DNA from: Chryseobacterium aquifrigidense
GTDB lineage: Bacteria > Bacteroidota > Bacteroidia > Flavobacteriales > Weeksellaceae
Reading direction: 5' to 3'
Length of the DNA: 64,000 nt
Assembly (NCBI RefSeq): GCF_006716485.1
Contig: NZ_VFPD01000001.1
Location: forward strand, 2,149,910-2,213,909
Shown here: positions 50,866 through 59,261 of the stretch, one piece after another
Position numbering within the stretch: the stretch's first letter is position 1
Layout: each line of letters opens with the position of its first letter
Program-made: the position numbers and the translations under genes
Notes under the pieces: model-generated
The model's database searches: none
Seen by the model: only the letters and a program-made list of their open reading frames with translations
Told to the model about the DNA's origin: nothing

Positions 50866-53800
50866 TTAACTTTCATATAACCAAACGCGAAGCAGAGACA
50901 ACAGCTGATCGATATCTACAGGTTTTGAGATATAATCTGAAGCTCCTGCCGTAATACATTTTTCACGTTCTCCAATCATTGATTTTGCAGTTACCGCTAT
51001 AATAGGCAGTTTTTTAAAGGCGGGCATTTTTCTTATCTGCTTTATTGTTTCATAGCCATCCATTTCCGGCATCATCATATCCATTAAAATAACATCTATA
51101 TCAGGATTGTGATGAATTTGCTCAAGCGCGTGCTTTCCATCCATGGCAACAATTACGTCAACCTTATATTTTTCCAGTGCTTTTGTCAAAGAAAAAATAT
51201 TACGGACATCATCATCAGTGATCAGGACTTTTTTACCACTCAGAACTTCCGTTAAAGATCCAAGCATTCTGCCTGTATTATTTTCTGCTGAACTGTTTTT
51301 TTCTTCCACCAGATGAAGGAAGAGTCCTACTTCATCCAATATTCTTTGGTATGAGTGTGCAGTCTTAACCACAATTGAGTCTGCATACTGTTTTATTTTA
51401 AGTTCTTCTTCTTTAGATAAATGATGCTCTGTAAAGATGATAATAGGAAGATTCTCAAGACCTTCATGGCTTTTGATTGATTCTATTACATGATAATCAT
51501 TTCCTTTTGTACTTCCAATATCCAGAATAACGCAGTCAACGAGATCAGAAGTGAGTGCTTTCACACTATCTTCCACCGTATGCTCTACTGATAAAGAAAT
51601 ATTAAAATTGCTCAGAAAATAAGACAATGCACTGGCATGTTTGGCATTTTCTTCCACAATCAGAACTTTTTGAGATCCTTTTTTTAACGCTTCCTCGATC
51701 TTTCCGAATACATCGGTCATTTTATCCAGTGCTACCGGCTTATTAATAAAGTCTACGGCACCTTTCATAAGACTTTCTTTTTTAAGATGAAGAACAGACA
51801 TCATATGAACCGGAATATGTTTGGTATGAGGATCAGATTTCAGTTCATCCATTACTTCCCAACCATCTTTTACAGGAAGCTGTACATCCAGTAAAATTGC
51901 ATGCGGATGGTATTTGCGAGCTGCAGAAAGTGCATGATCCCCTCTTACCACCACCACTGCCTTATAGTTTTGCAAATGGGCATATTTCAAAAGTGCTTTT
52001 GCAAAATTAATGTCATCTTCAATAATCAGAATAACTTTATCTCCATCCTGAATATTTTCTCTGTCATCAGCAACATCTTCAGGGATCTCAAGCGTATTTA
52101 AAATCACTGGCTTTACTTCGCCTTCATCAAGAATATGCTGAATTTCTTCCACATCTTCGCGTATCACCTCTACCAGATCCTGATCTGTTTCAGAAGGAGT
52201 AATTTCCGTCACAGCATGTACAGGAATAATAAAGCTGAATTCACTTCCTTTATCTACTTCACTTTTCAGAACCATCTCACCTCCGAGAAGCCTGGCAATT
52301 TCACGGCTTATAGAAAGTCCCAGACCTGTTCCTCCAAATTTCCGTTTGGTAGATCCGTCAGCCTGCTGGAAGGCTTCAAAGATAATTTTTTGCTTATCCG
52401 CCGGTATTCCAACACCGGTATCTTTAACTGAGAATACAACAAAATCTGGTTTTTCAGAATGTTTTTTGATATGTAATCCTATGCTTCCTCTCGTTGTAAA
52501 CTTTAAAGCATTAGACAACAGGTTTCTTAAGACCTGATCAATTCTTAGCCGATCACTTTCGATAACCCGCTGAACATCTGCTTCAATCCTGATATTAAAT
52601 GGAAGATTTTTCTCCTGAAAAACAGGATTGAAAAGACTCTTTAAATCTTTTACTACTTCTTCAATAACCACATCCTGGTATTCAAGAGTCATTTTACCGG
52701 ATTCTATTTTTGCAAGGTCCAGAATTTCATCAATAAGGGTTAATAAACTGGTACCGGAACTATGAATTACTTTTGCAGATTCCACCTGATCTTCATTAAG
52801 ATTTTCCTCCGGATTTTCCGTCATTAATCGTGATAAAAGAAGAATAGAATTGAGTGGAGTCCGCAGTTCATGAGACATATTGGCTAAAAACTCAGATTTG
52901 TACTTAGTGCTTAATGCCAGCTCCTCAACTTTTTTCTGAATTTCATTATTACGTTCTGCAATCAAGTGATTTTTCTCTTCCAGCAATCTTGAACGCTCTT
53001 CCAGCTCAGCATTTGCCTGCAGCAATTCCTCCTGCTGTACTTTGAGTTCTTCTTCCGAAGCCTGAAGTTTCTGTGTTTGTGCTTCAAGTTCTGTATTCAG
53101 GTTTTCAAGTTCAGAGTGCTGAACCTGCAGTTCTTCAGACTGAGCCTGGGTTTCTTCCAGTAACTGCTGCTCTTTTTCTCTGCTTTTTGCAGCACTCAGA
53201 GCAATTCCTATATTCACGCAGCATTCTTCAAAATAACTTATTCTGTCTTTATCAAAGTTGGAAGTGGAGCCCAGTTCCAGTATTCCTATGATGTGGCCGT
53301 CTGAAAAGAGTGGAAGCAATATAATTCCATAAATTTTAATCGTACTGCTGGCAAAAGTTACCACAAAGTCATCTTCATGAAGATTGTTGTAAACCTGTGT
53401 TTTAGTATTCACAAAAGCCTGACCCACCATTCCTTCTCCCGGCTCAAAAGCTTTTTTCATATTGGATTCCAGCCCGAATGCCTGATTAAGCTTTAAAATA
53501 CCTTCATCATACAAATACACCGAACCATTAATACAGTTTCCATATTCAATCAATTGCATCAAAGCTTTATTAGAAACTTCCTGTACAGATTTATTTCCTA
53601 CCAGTGATTCATTCAGTAATGCAAGACCTTTCTGACGCCAATCGCTTTTATTAATTTTCTCAAAAGAAGTTTTGAGAGATTCTGTCATATGGTTGAGAGA
53701 TTCAACAAGATCTCCAAGATCATCCTGAGCATTATCCACTACTCTCTCACTGTAATCACCATTAGCTACTCTGTTGGCAATCCTTTGAATTGCACTTACA

Positions 53801-54474
53801 CGTCGCGTCATTTCTTCATCCTTCTCTTTAAGCATTCTTTCCAGTTTATCTCTTCGGATAAGATCTGCACGCATTTTTACATAGAAAAATGTAGTTACGA
53901 CTACTGCAGCAATGGCAGAAAAAATAATAAAAAGAACGGTTGTTCCGGATGACTGGTTAAGATCCTTATTTTTAATTTCAAGCTGGCTTTCTTCATATTG
54001 TACAAAATCATTGACAATTCTCCGGCATTGATCCATATAGATTTTACCTTCAGTAATCTGCTGTTGAGTCATTATGACACCTCGTCGTCTGTTCTCTACC
54101 AGGTGCTTCAGATTCTCCATCACCTGAGCAACTGAAGCTTTCAGACCGGCAATTCTTTGTTGCTGGTTCTGATCATCTATATCCAAAGATTCAGCACGTA
54201 TCAAAGCTTTAGGGTATTCTCTCAGACCTCTTTTATAAGGTTCAAGAAAATCTTCTCTTCCGGTCAGCTGATACCCTCTGTTTCCAGTTTCTGCATCCAA
54301 TAAAGCAACCAGCACATCTTTCACTGCCGTTACAGAACGTCTGCTTTTCGAAAGACTCTCCCTATGATTCATCTGATTCTGGATACTCCAATAGGAAGCC
54401 AGTGAGCTTACTATTAAAATCAAAAGAGAAAATCCTACTCCAAATTGAAGATTTCGTATTATTTTTTTAGGCAT
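50866..54474 (-). CDS. Hybrid histidine kinase: CHASE3-HAMP-GAF-HisKA-HATPase-three receivers
   Basis: A 1202-residue inner-membrane kinase. Order: membrane helix (about 10-30), CHASE3-like periplasmic domain (LLDAETGNRGYQLTGREDFL), second helix (about 178-200), HAMP, GAF (about 285-430, SVYLYDEGILKLNQAFGLES), a long Gln/Glu coiled coil (430-520), HisKA with FLANMSHELRTPLNSILLLS, HATPase with VKDTGVGIP and FGGTGLGLSISRE, then three receivers (AILLDVQLP near 855, CVILDIGSTK near 985, VILMDMMMPE near 1130). The middle receiver is the most divergent. It is the core of the phosphorelay and lies five bases after the other hybrid kinase gene. Confidence 0.94.
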   Translation of the reverse strand: MPKKIIRNLQFGVGFSLLILIVSSLASYWSIQNQMNHRESLSKSRRSVTAVKDVLVALLDAETGNRGYQLTGREDFLEPYKRGLREYPKALIRAESLDIDDQNQQQRIAGLKASVAQVMENLKHLVENRRRGVIMTQQQITEGKIYMDQCRRIVNDFVQYEESQLEIKNKDLNQSSGTTVLFIIFSAIAAVVVTTFFYVKMRADLIRRDKLERMLKEKDEEMTRRVSAIQRIANRVANGDYSERVVDNAQDDLGDLVESLNHMTESLKTSFEKINKSDWRQKGLALLNESLVGNKSVQEVSNKALMQLIEYGNCINGSVYLYDEGILKLNQAFGLESNMKKAFEPGEGMVGQAFVNTKTQVYNNLHEDDFVVTFASSTIKIYGIILLPLFSDGHIIGILELGSTSNFDKDRISYFEECCVNIGIALSAAKSREKEQQLLEETQAQSEELQVQHSELENLNTELEAQTQKLQASEEELKVQQEELLQANAELEERSRLLEEKNHLIAERNNEIQKKVEELALSTKYKSEFLANMSHELRTPLNSILLLSRLMTENPEENLNEDQVESAKVIHSSGTSLLTLIDEILDLAKIESGKMTLEYQDVVIEEVVKDLKSLFNPVFQEKNLPFNIRIEADVQRVIESDRLRIDQVLRNLLSNALKFTTRGSIGLHIKKHSEKPDFVVFSVKDTGVGIPADKQKIIFEAFQQADGSTKRKFGGTGLGLSISREIARLLGGEMVLKSEVDKGSEFSFIIPVHAVTEITPSETDQDLVEVIREDVEEIQHILDEGEVKPVILNTLEIPEDVADDRENIQDGDKVILIIEDDINFAKALLKYAHLQNYKAVVVVRGDHALSAARKYHPHAILLDVQLPVKDGWEVMDELKSDPHTKHIPVHMMSVLHLKKESLMKGAVDFINKPVALDKMTDVFGKIEEALKKGSQKVLIVEENAKHASALSYFLSNFNISLSVEHTVEDSVKALTSDLVDCVILDIGSTKGNDYHVIESIKSHEGLENLPIIIFTEHHLSKEEELKIKQYADSIVVKTAHSYQRILDEVGLFLHLVEEKNSSAENNTGRMLGSLTEVLSGKKVLITDDDVRNIFSLTKALEKYKVDVIVAMDGKHALEQIHHNPDIDVILMDMMMPEMDGYETIKQIRKMPAFKKLPIIAVTAKSMIGEREKCITAGASDYISKPVDIDQLLSLLRVWLYES

Positions 54475-54479
54475 TAAAA

Positions 54480-55970
54480 TTAATTTAGTGGTAATGTGAA
54501 ATAAAATGTAGAGCCTTCATCTAAAATACTGGAAACACCAACACTTCCATGGTGCTGTTTGATAATTTCAGAACAGATAAACAGACCTATCCCCATTCCC
54601 TGAAACTGGAGTGAAGATTCTTCTACACGGTAGAATTTTTTAAATACGGCATCTTGTTTAAAATCAGGGATTCCGATTCCAAAGTCGGTTACATTTACTC
54701 TTACTTCCTCCGCTTCTTCATCTACAAAAGTACTCACAATAACCTGGTTATTGTTTGGTGAATATTTGATCGCATTCGTCAGAAAATTGATAAGCACCTG
54801 CTCTATCCGGATTTCGTCTAAAGGAATTAAAATATCCGGTTTTGTTCCATGGCGCTCTATCTTCACCTGCTGTTCATCATGGGTCTGCAGGATAGTTTCA
54901 ATCGCATTACTGATCAGATTTTCGAGATTAACGGGTTTTTTATTAATTTTAAGCTTGCCATTTTCTATTTTAGAAACATCCAGCAGATCCGTAATCAATG
55001 TATTCAGCTTCTCAATCTGGCTCTGAACCTTCATTACAAATCCCGCTTCAGAACTTTCTTTATCCAGTTTCAACTTTCTTTCCAATAACTGCACGTATGC
55101 TTTAATACTCGTTAAAGGGGTTTTCAGCTCATGGCTTGCAATGCTTAAGAATTCATCTTTTTCTTTTTCAACTTTTTTCTGATCATCAATATCGGTAAAA
55201 GTCCCTACCCAGTTTTTAATACGATCTTCATCGTACACAGGAGTCACTCTAAGCAAATGATAACGGTAATTACCCGAAATGACATTCTTAATTCTGATTT
55301 CGAGCTCAAGCGCTTTTCCTTTTTTCCTGCATCTTTCAAATTCCTCGGTGATATCGGGATCATCCGGATGTATTTCAGGGAAATTCTGCTCAGAATCTGA
55401 ATATTCGTACCATTTACCATTCACAAAATCTACAGTTCCTGATTCATTCAGAGTAAATGCAATTTGTGGAAGGGATTCAAGCATTAAATGAAAATGGTCT
55501 ATCTGAGACTTCATGGTCACTTGTGACTCTCGTCTTCCTTTAACCTCCAGCTCAAGATTCTGCTGGCTCTTTTTCATCGCAATATTTTTTTCCTGAAGAT
55601 TATAGAAGGTTTTCACCTTCAGTAAAAGGATCTCAGGATCTACAGGTTTGGTTACATAATCTTTAGCTCCTGAAGCATAGCCTCGGGTTATAAATTTTTT
55701 GTCCGTATTGACAGCCGATAAAAATATAATGGGAACTTCTTTTGTTTTACTATAATCCGCCAGTGTTTCTGCTACTTCAAAACCATCCATATCAGGCATT
55801 TGAACGTCCAGAATAATAAGGGCGTAGTCATTTTTGAGAGCTTTTCCAAGAGCCTCTTCTCCTGAATTGGCAGTTTCTACTTTAAAGTCCTTGGATTCAA
55901 GTAATTTTTGCAGTGAATAAAGATTACTTTGATTGTCATCAACAATTAAAATCATAGAAGTTAAAATCAA
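54480..55970 (-). CDS. Hybrid response regulator/kinase: receiver-PAS-HisKA-HATPase
   Basis: A 496-residue soluble protein, first in the phosphorelay operon. An N-terminal receiver (about 5-125, IILDVQMPDMDGFEV) is followed by a coiled helix, a PAS/PAC region (about 155-270, AFTLNESGTVDFVNGKWYEY), HisKA with FLSIASHELKTPLTSIKAYV and HATPase with NFLTNAIKYSPNNNQ, VTDFGIGIP and GMGIGLFICSEI. The layout suggests that it is switched by phosphate received from another kinase, probably the large one next to it. A possible -7 box lies at 55996. Confidence 0.94.
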   Translation of the reverse strand: MILTSMILIVDDNQSNLYSLQKLLESKDFKVETANSGEEALGKALKNDYALIILDVQMPDMDGFEVAETLADYSKTKEVPIIFLSAVNTDKKFITRGYASGAKDYVTKPVDPEILLLKVKTFYNLQEKNIAMKKSQQNLELEVKGRRESQVTMKSQIDHFHLMLESLPQIAFTLNESGTVDFVNGKWYEYSDSEQNFPEIHPDDPDITEEFERCRKKGKALELEIRIKNVISGNYRYHLLRVTPVYDEDRIKNWVGTFTDIDDQKKVEKEKDEFLSIASHELKTPLTSIKAYVQLLERKLKLDKESSEAGFVMKVQSQIEKLNTLITDLLDVSKIENGKLKINKKPVNLENLISNAIETILQTHDEQQVKIERHGTKPDILIPLDEIRIEQVLINFLTNAIKYSPNNNQVIVSTFVDEEAEEVRVNVTDFGIGIPDFKQDAVFKKFYRVEESSLQFQGMGIGLFICSEIIKQHHGSVGVSSILDEGSTFYFTLPLN

Positions 55971-55995
55971 TAATTGGTTACAGATATTTAAACCT

Positions 55996-56003
55996 CAAAA
56001 ATA
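55996..56003 (-). promoter_or_regulatory. -7 box of the phosphorelay operon
   Basis: Minus-strand TATTTTTG fits TAnnTTTG and lies 25 bases before the start of the first gene. No -33 element is clear. Confidence 0.4.
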
Positions 56004-56256
56004 GTCACAATATTTCAAAGCATAACAATTTTTAAAGTGTTATGAATAACTATTTCATACCACATTTTTACTATTGAAAATAGGATGGTGTGAGAATTGA
56101 AACAGATAATAATATTTAAAAAAATTATAATTCTGATAAGAAACAAAATTCTATGAAAAAATGAATTATAACTTCTCAGGTGTTTTTTGATTGGTTATCA
56201 ATATAACAGAAAATTAAAATCCTAAATATAGAATACAAATAAACTACACAAACAAT
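56004..56256. other. Gene-free region upstream of the phosphorelay operon
   Basis: AT-rich sequence without an open frame, repeat or recognised RNA structure. Together with the promoter and terminator on its flanks it makes a 330-bp gap between genes. Confidence 0.5.
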
Positions 56257-56289
56257 AAAAGACCAGAACTTTTAGAGTTCCGGTCTTTT
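56257..56289 (-). terminator. Intrinsic terminator of the 99-aa gene
   Basis: A 13-bp stem with one mismatch (AAAAGACC.GAAC with GTTC.GGTCTTTT), seven-base loop, then TT on the minus strand. Confidence 0.8.
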
Positions 56290-56301
56290 ATCAAACTAAC
56301 T

Positions 56302-56601
56302 TTAATTTGTTTTCTTTCTCCATTCGGCTTTTACATCTTCAGCAGCATCCTTTGTTTTCTCCCAAGCCTCATCCGCTTTATCTTTAATATCATCCCAAGT
56401 ATCAGAAATATTGGATTTTACTCTTTCCAGCCAATCTTCCTGAGTTGCCTCTTCATCATTATTTCTTTTTTCATTGATGTAATCTCTGGCTTTATCTGCC
56501 AGATCATTCACTTTCCATTTTACATCGTTGGCTGCATTTTTTAGATTATTTTCTGTTTCGTTTACTGCTTTTTCCGCTTTGTTGTAATCTGAATTATTCA
56601 T
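56302..56601 (-). CDS. Amphipathic helical protein, LEA/CsbD-like
   Basis: A 99-residue, highly charged protein with no hydrophobic core: KAEKAVNETENNLKNAANDV, WKVNDLADKARDYINEKRNN, WDDIKDKADEAWEKTKDAAE. The 11-residue amphipathic periodicity with Ala, Lys, Asp and Glu resembles LEA or apolipoprotein-like stress proteins. Trp recurs at regular positions. No signal peptide. A stress-protective role is plausible from composition only. Confidence 0.75.
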   Translation of the reverse strand: MNNSDYNKAEKAVNETENNLKNAANDVKWKVNDLADKARDYINEKRNNDEEATQEDWLERVKSNISDTWDDIKDKADEAWEKTKDAAEDVKAEWRKKTN

Positions 56602-56871
56602 AATATAATATTTAAGTATTTGGTATATAAATAAACAATCTTCATGCCTAAAAAAGCCAGAGTATCTTAAATTTTTCTTAAAATTGAAATTAGCATAAAT
56701 TTTAAACAGAAATTCTTCTCAGGCGAATTACATCATTGAGGTACATCAGCGAAAAAAGCAGGCAGCGCTATTCCTACCTTTTTAGCGAAGTTTAAAAAAT
56801 AATTGACCACCATTTACTTTTTTTCAAGTATGATGATGTTTTTTAGAAAGACTTTTAATACTACAAAACAA
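56602..56871. other. Gene-free region
   Basis: AT-rich spacer between the terminator of DUF2911 and the 99-aa gene. No frame, repeat or promoter consensus was found by eye. Confidence 0.45.
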
Positions 56872-56896
56872 AAAATCCCGCTAAATGCGGGATTTT
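56872..56896. terminator. Intrinsic terminator of the DUF2911 gene
   Basis: A perfect 10-bp stem (AAAATCCCGC/GCGGGATTTT) with a five-base loop, 18 bases past the stop. Confidence 0.88.
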
Positions 56897-56914
56897 AATT
56901 TATTATATTTCAGT

Positions 56915-57433
56915 TTATTTGATCTCTACAGGAACTGAGATTTTATCCCAATCCATTGTGAATCCATTATTATTTACTTTATACACTAAAGTTTCCTGTG
57001 TTGCCGGTAAAGCTTTTGTTTTTACATCAACACGTAGCGCATCTTTAGATTCTTCATATTTATAAGCACCCCATTGTTTTGGTTCTTTGTTAAAAATTGC
57101 AGTCCAGGTTCCGCTTTCTTTAGGGATTAAGAAAAAGCTGTATTTACCTTTAGGCAGTTTTTTACCCTGAACAGTAATGTCTTTATCTGTTTCGAAAGTA
57201 GTGGCTTCATTGGCACCTGCACGCCAAACTTTATTATAAGCTTCTAAACCTCCCCAGATTGTACGTCCTTTCACAGAAGGGCTGCTATAGGCAATGGTAA
57301 TGTTTGCATCTTTAATTTTTCCCGTAGCAGTAGCCGGAGGGCTGGCAGGTTTTTTGGCCTCCTGTGCAAAGGCATTCATTGAAATCGTCATGGTAGCAAC
57401 AAGTACAGTCACAGATTTAAGAATCGTTTTCAT
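56915..57433 (-). CDS. DUF2911 domain secreted protein
   Basis: A 172-residue exported protein of the DUF2911 family, common in Bacteroidota and of unknown function. The signal peptide ends MNAFAQ. Landmarks are [60 protein letters not shown] and the W-G segment [20 protein letters not shown]. It has its own terminator and lies 35 bases after the SSS symporter gene on the same strand, so it may be the tail of that operon. Confidence 0.92.
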   Translation of the reverse strand: MKTILKSVTVLVATMTISMNAFAQEAKKPASPPATATGKIKDANITIAYSSPSVKGRTIWGGLEAYNKVWRAGANEATTFETDKDITVQGKKLPKGKYSFFLIPKESGTWTAIFNKEPKQWGAYKYEESKDALRVDVKTKALPATQETLVYKVNNNGFTMDWDKISVPVEIK

Positions 57434-57468
57434 AATATTTTTATTTGTTTGTTTTTATTATTGTTCGT

Positions 57469-59160
57469 TTACGAATTTACTGTTTTCTCCTTATAAAACA
57501 GCAAACCGATTGCAGAAAATACAATGACCGCTGCTGCCCCGATTACATTAAGCCAAAGGAAAGAAACGATATCGAACTGATAAACAGCAATCACAGCAAT
57601 TTCCGATAAAATGGCAGCAATAAATACATTCGGGCCAGTGATTTTCCTGTAATAAAATGCAACGAGAAAGATCCCCAATATCGGACCATAGAAAAGAGAA
57701 CCCAGTACATTAACCGCTTCAATAAGAGAACCCATCTGTGTGGCAAACATTGCGACAGCGATTGAAAAAATGCCCCAGGCTAAAGTATGCAGACGGCTAT
57801 ACTTCAATTCGGTTTTTTCATCAGGAATTTCTTTGCTGAATATTAAATGAACATCTTTTAATGAGCAGGCGGCAAGGGAATTCAGCGCTGCCGAAATAGA
57901 ACCCCAGCTGGCCAGAAAAATGACGGCAAACAGTAAACCGATCATCCCTACAGGCAATGTATTTTTTACGAAATACAGGAAAATGTAATTCGTATCTGTT
58001 TTTTCTGCATTATAGTTTGAATTGTTGATCGCTTCCTCCACCCTGCTGTGAAGTGCTTTTACCTGGGTCTGTGTATCTTTAAAATCCTGAATTGTTTTTT
58101 TGAGCTGAGGAGAATGAGTTTCTTTCAACTTTAAAATTTCTTTCGATTCTGCGTTAAATTTCAGTTGTAAATTCTGATGTTCTTTTTCAAAAACCGCGGC
58201 CTGTTCAGGTTTTGCCTCCTTCAACTGTTGGTAAGAGCGTTCGTTAAAATAAATCGGAGCCGGTTTTAGAGAAAAGAATGCAAAAAGCAAAGCACCAATA
58301 AGAAGAATAGCAAATTGCATCGGAATTTTCACCAAGCCGTTCAACAGCAAACCCATTTTAGCATTGGTATTGTCTTTTGCAGTAATATATCTGCCGACCT
58401 GACTCTGATCCGTACCGAAGTAAGAAAGTGCCAGGAAAAAACCACCGATCAATCCACTCCAGATATTGTATTTATCTTTCCAATCAAATTCTGTGGTAAT
58501 AACATTGAGCTTTCCGGATTTTCCTGCCAGATACAGCGCATCCGTAAATCCAATTCCATCCGGCATATTCTGAATAAGCAGAAAACCTGCAAAAGCCATC
58601 GTTCCCAGAATAATGAGAAACTGTAATTTCTGGGTGTGAGCAATCGCTTTTGCTCCACCAACATAGGTATAAATAAGCAGAATCCCTCCTGTTAAAATAT
58701 TGGTTACATAAATGTTCCAGTTTAATACGCTTGATAAGATGATACTTGGAGCATAAATACTGATTCCTGTTGACAAACCTCTTGAAAAAAGAAAAAGTAG
58801 TGAAGTGAGAACCCTTGTTTTTTTATCAAACCGATTTTCCAAATATTCATAAGCCGTGTAAACATTTAAGCGCTGAAAAATCGGAATGAAAGTAATACAG
58901 ATTACAATCATCGCCAGAGGCAAGCCAAAATAATACTGAACGAAACGCATCCCGTCTGTATATGCCTGGCCCGGTGCTGAAAGAAATGTTATGGCACTGG
59001 CCTGCGTGGCCATAATCCCGATAAGGACAATGTACCAGGGCATTTTATTATCTGCTTTCAGGTAGGATTCGTTGCTTTTTTGGCCACGCCCGATGAATAC
59101 GCCATAAACCACCACTATAACAAGTGTAAAAATAAGAACAGTCCAATCTATATTACTCAT
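57469..59160 (-). CDS. Sodium:solute symporter (SSS family)
   Basis: A 563-residue inner-membrane transporter with about 13-14 helices. LIGIMATQASAITFLSAPGQ (about residue 46-65) carries the conserved first-helix sodium site region; LFSRGLSTGISIYAPSIILS and SYFGTDQSQVGRYITAKDNT match SSS motifs, and FASWGSISAALNSLAACSL-like residues near 420 match the second Na+ site. A charged cytoplasmic loop of about 80 residues (about 305-385) is unusually long. Its ATG overlaps the stop of the 34-aa membrane peptide (ATGA). With PIG-L upstream it may import a sugar or amino-sugar derivative, but the substrate is unknown. Confidence 0.92.
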   Translation of the reverse strand: MSNIDWTVLIFTLVIVVVYGVFIGRGQKSNESYLKADNKMPWYIVLIGIMATQASAITFLSAPGQAYTDGMRFVQYYFGLPLAMIVICITFIPIFQRLNVYTAYEYLENRFDKKTRVLTSLLFLFSRGLSTGISIYAPSIILSSVLNWNIYVTNILTGGILLIYTYVGGAKAIAHTQKLQFLIILGTMAFAGFLLIQNMPDGIGFTDALYLAGKSGKLNVITTEFDWKDKYNIWSGLIGGFFLALSYFGTDQSQVGRYITAKDNTNAKMGLLLNGLVKIPMQFAILLIGALLFAFFSLKPAPIYFNERSYQQLKEAKPEQAAVFEKEHQNLQLKFNAESKEILKLKETHSPQLKKTIQDFKDTQTQVKALHSRVEEAINNSNYNAEKTDTNYIFLYFVKNTLPVGMIGLLFAVIFLASWGSISAALNSLAACSLKDVHLIFSKEIPDEKTELKYSRLHTLAWGIFSIAVAMFATQMGSLIEAVNVLGSLFYGPILGIFLVAFYYRKITGPNVFIAAILSEIAVIAVYQFDIVSFLWLNVIGAAAVIVFSAIGLLFYKEKTVNS

Positions 59161-59261
59161 GTCCAGTATTTAGTAAACCCATAATAAAATGCGATCTGCA
59201 GTACTAATGCAACTGCCAATAGTATGTACCAGATATTCCAGTTTTTATTTTTTTTGTTCAT
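59157..59261 (-). CDS. 34-aa single-helix membrane peptide
   Basis: A short gene too small for usual gene finding. The peptide starts MNKKNKNWNIWYILLAVALV and continues LQIAFYYGFTKYWT: basic N-terminus, one hydrophobic helix (residues 10-27) and an aromatic end. It is coupled on both sides: its ATG overlaps the PIG-L stop (TAATG at 59259-59263) and its TGA overlaps the symporter start (ATGA). Such tight packing argues strongly that it is translated. It may be a small subunit or assembly factor of the symporter; that is inference. Confidence 0.75.
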   Translation of the reverse strand: MNKKNKNWNIWYILLAVALVLQIAFYYGFTKYWT

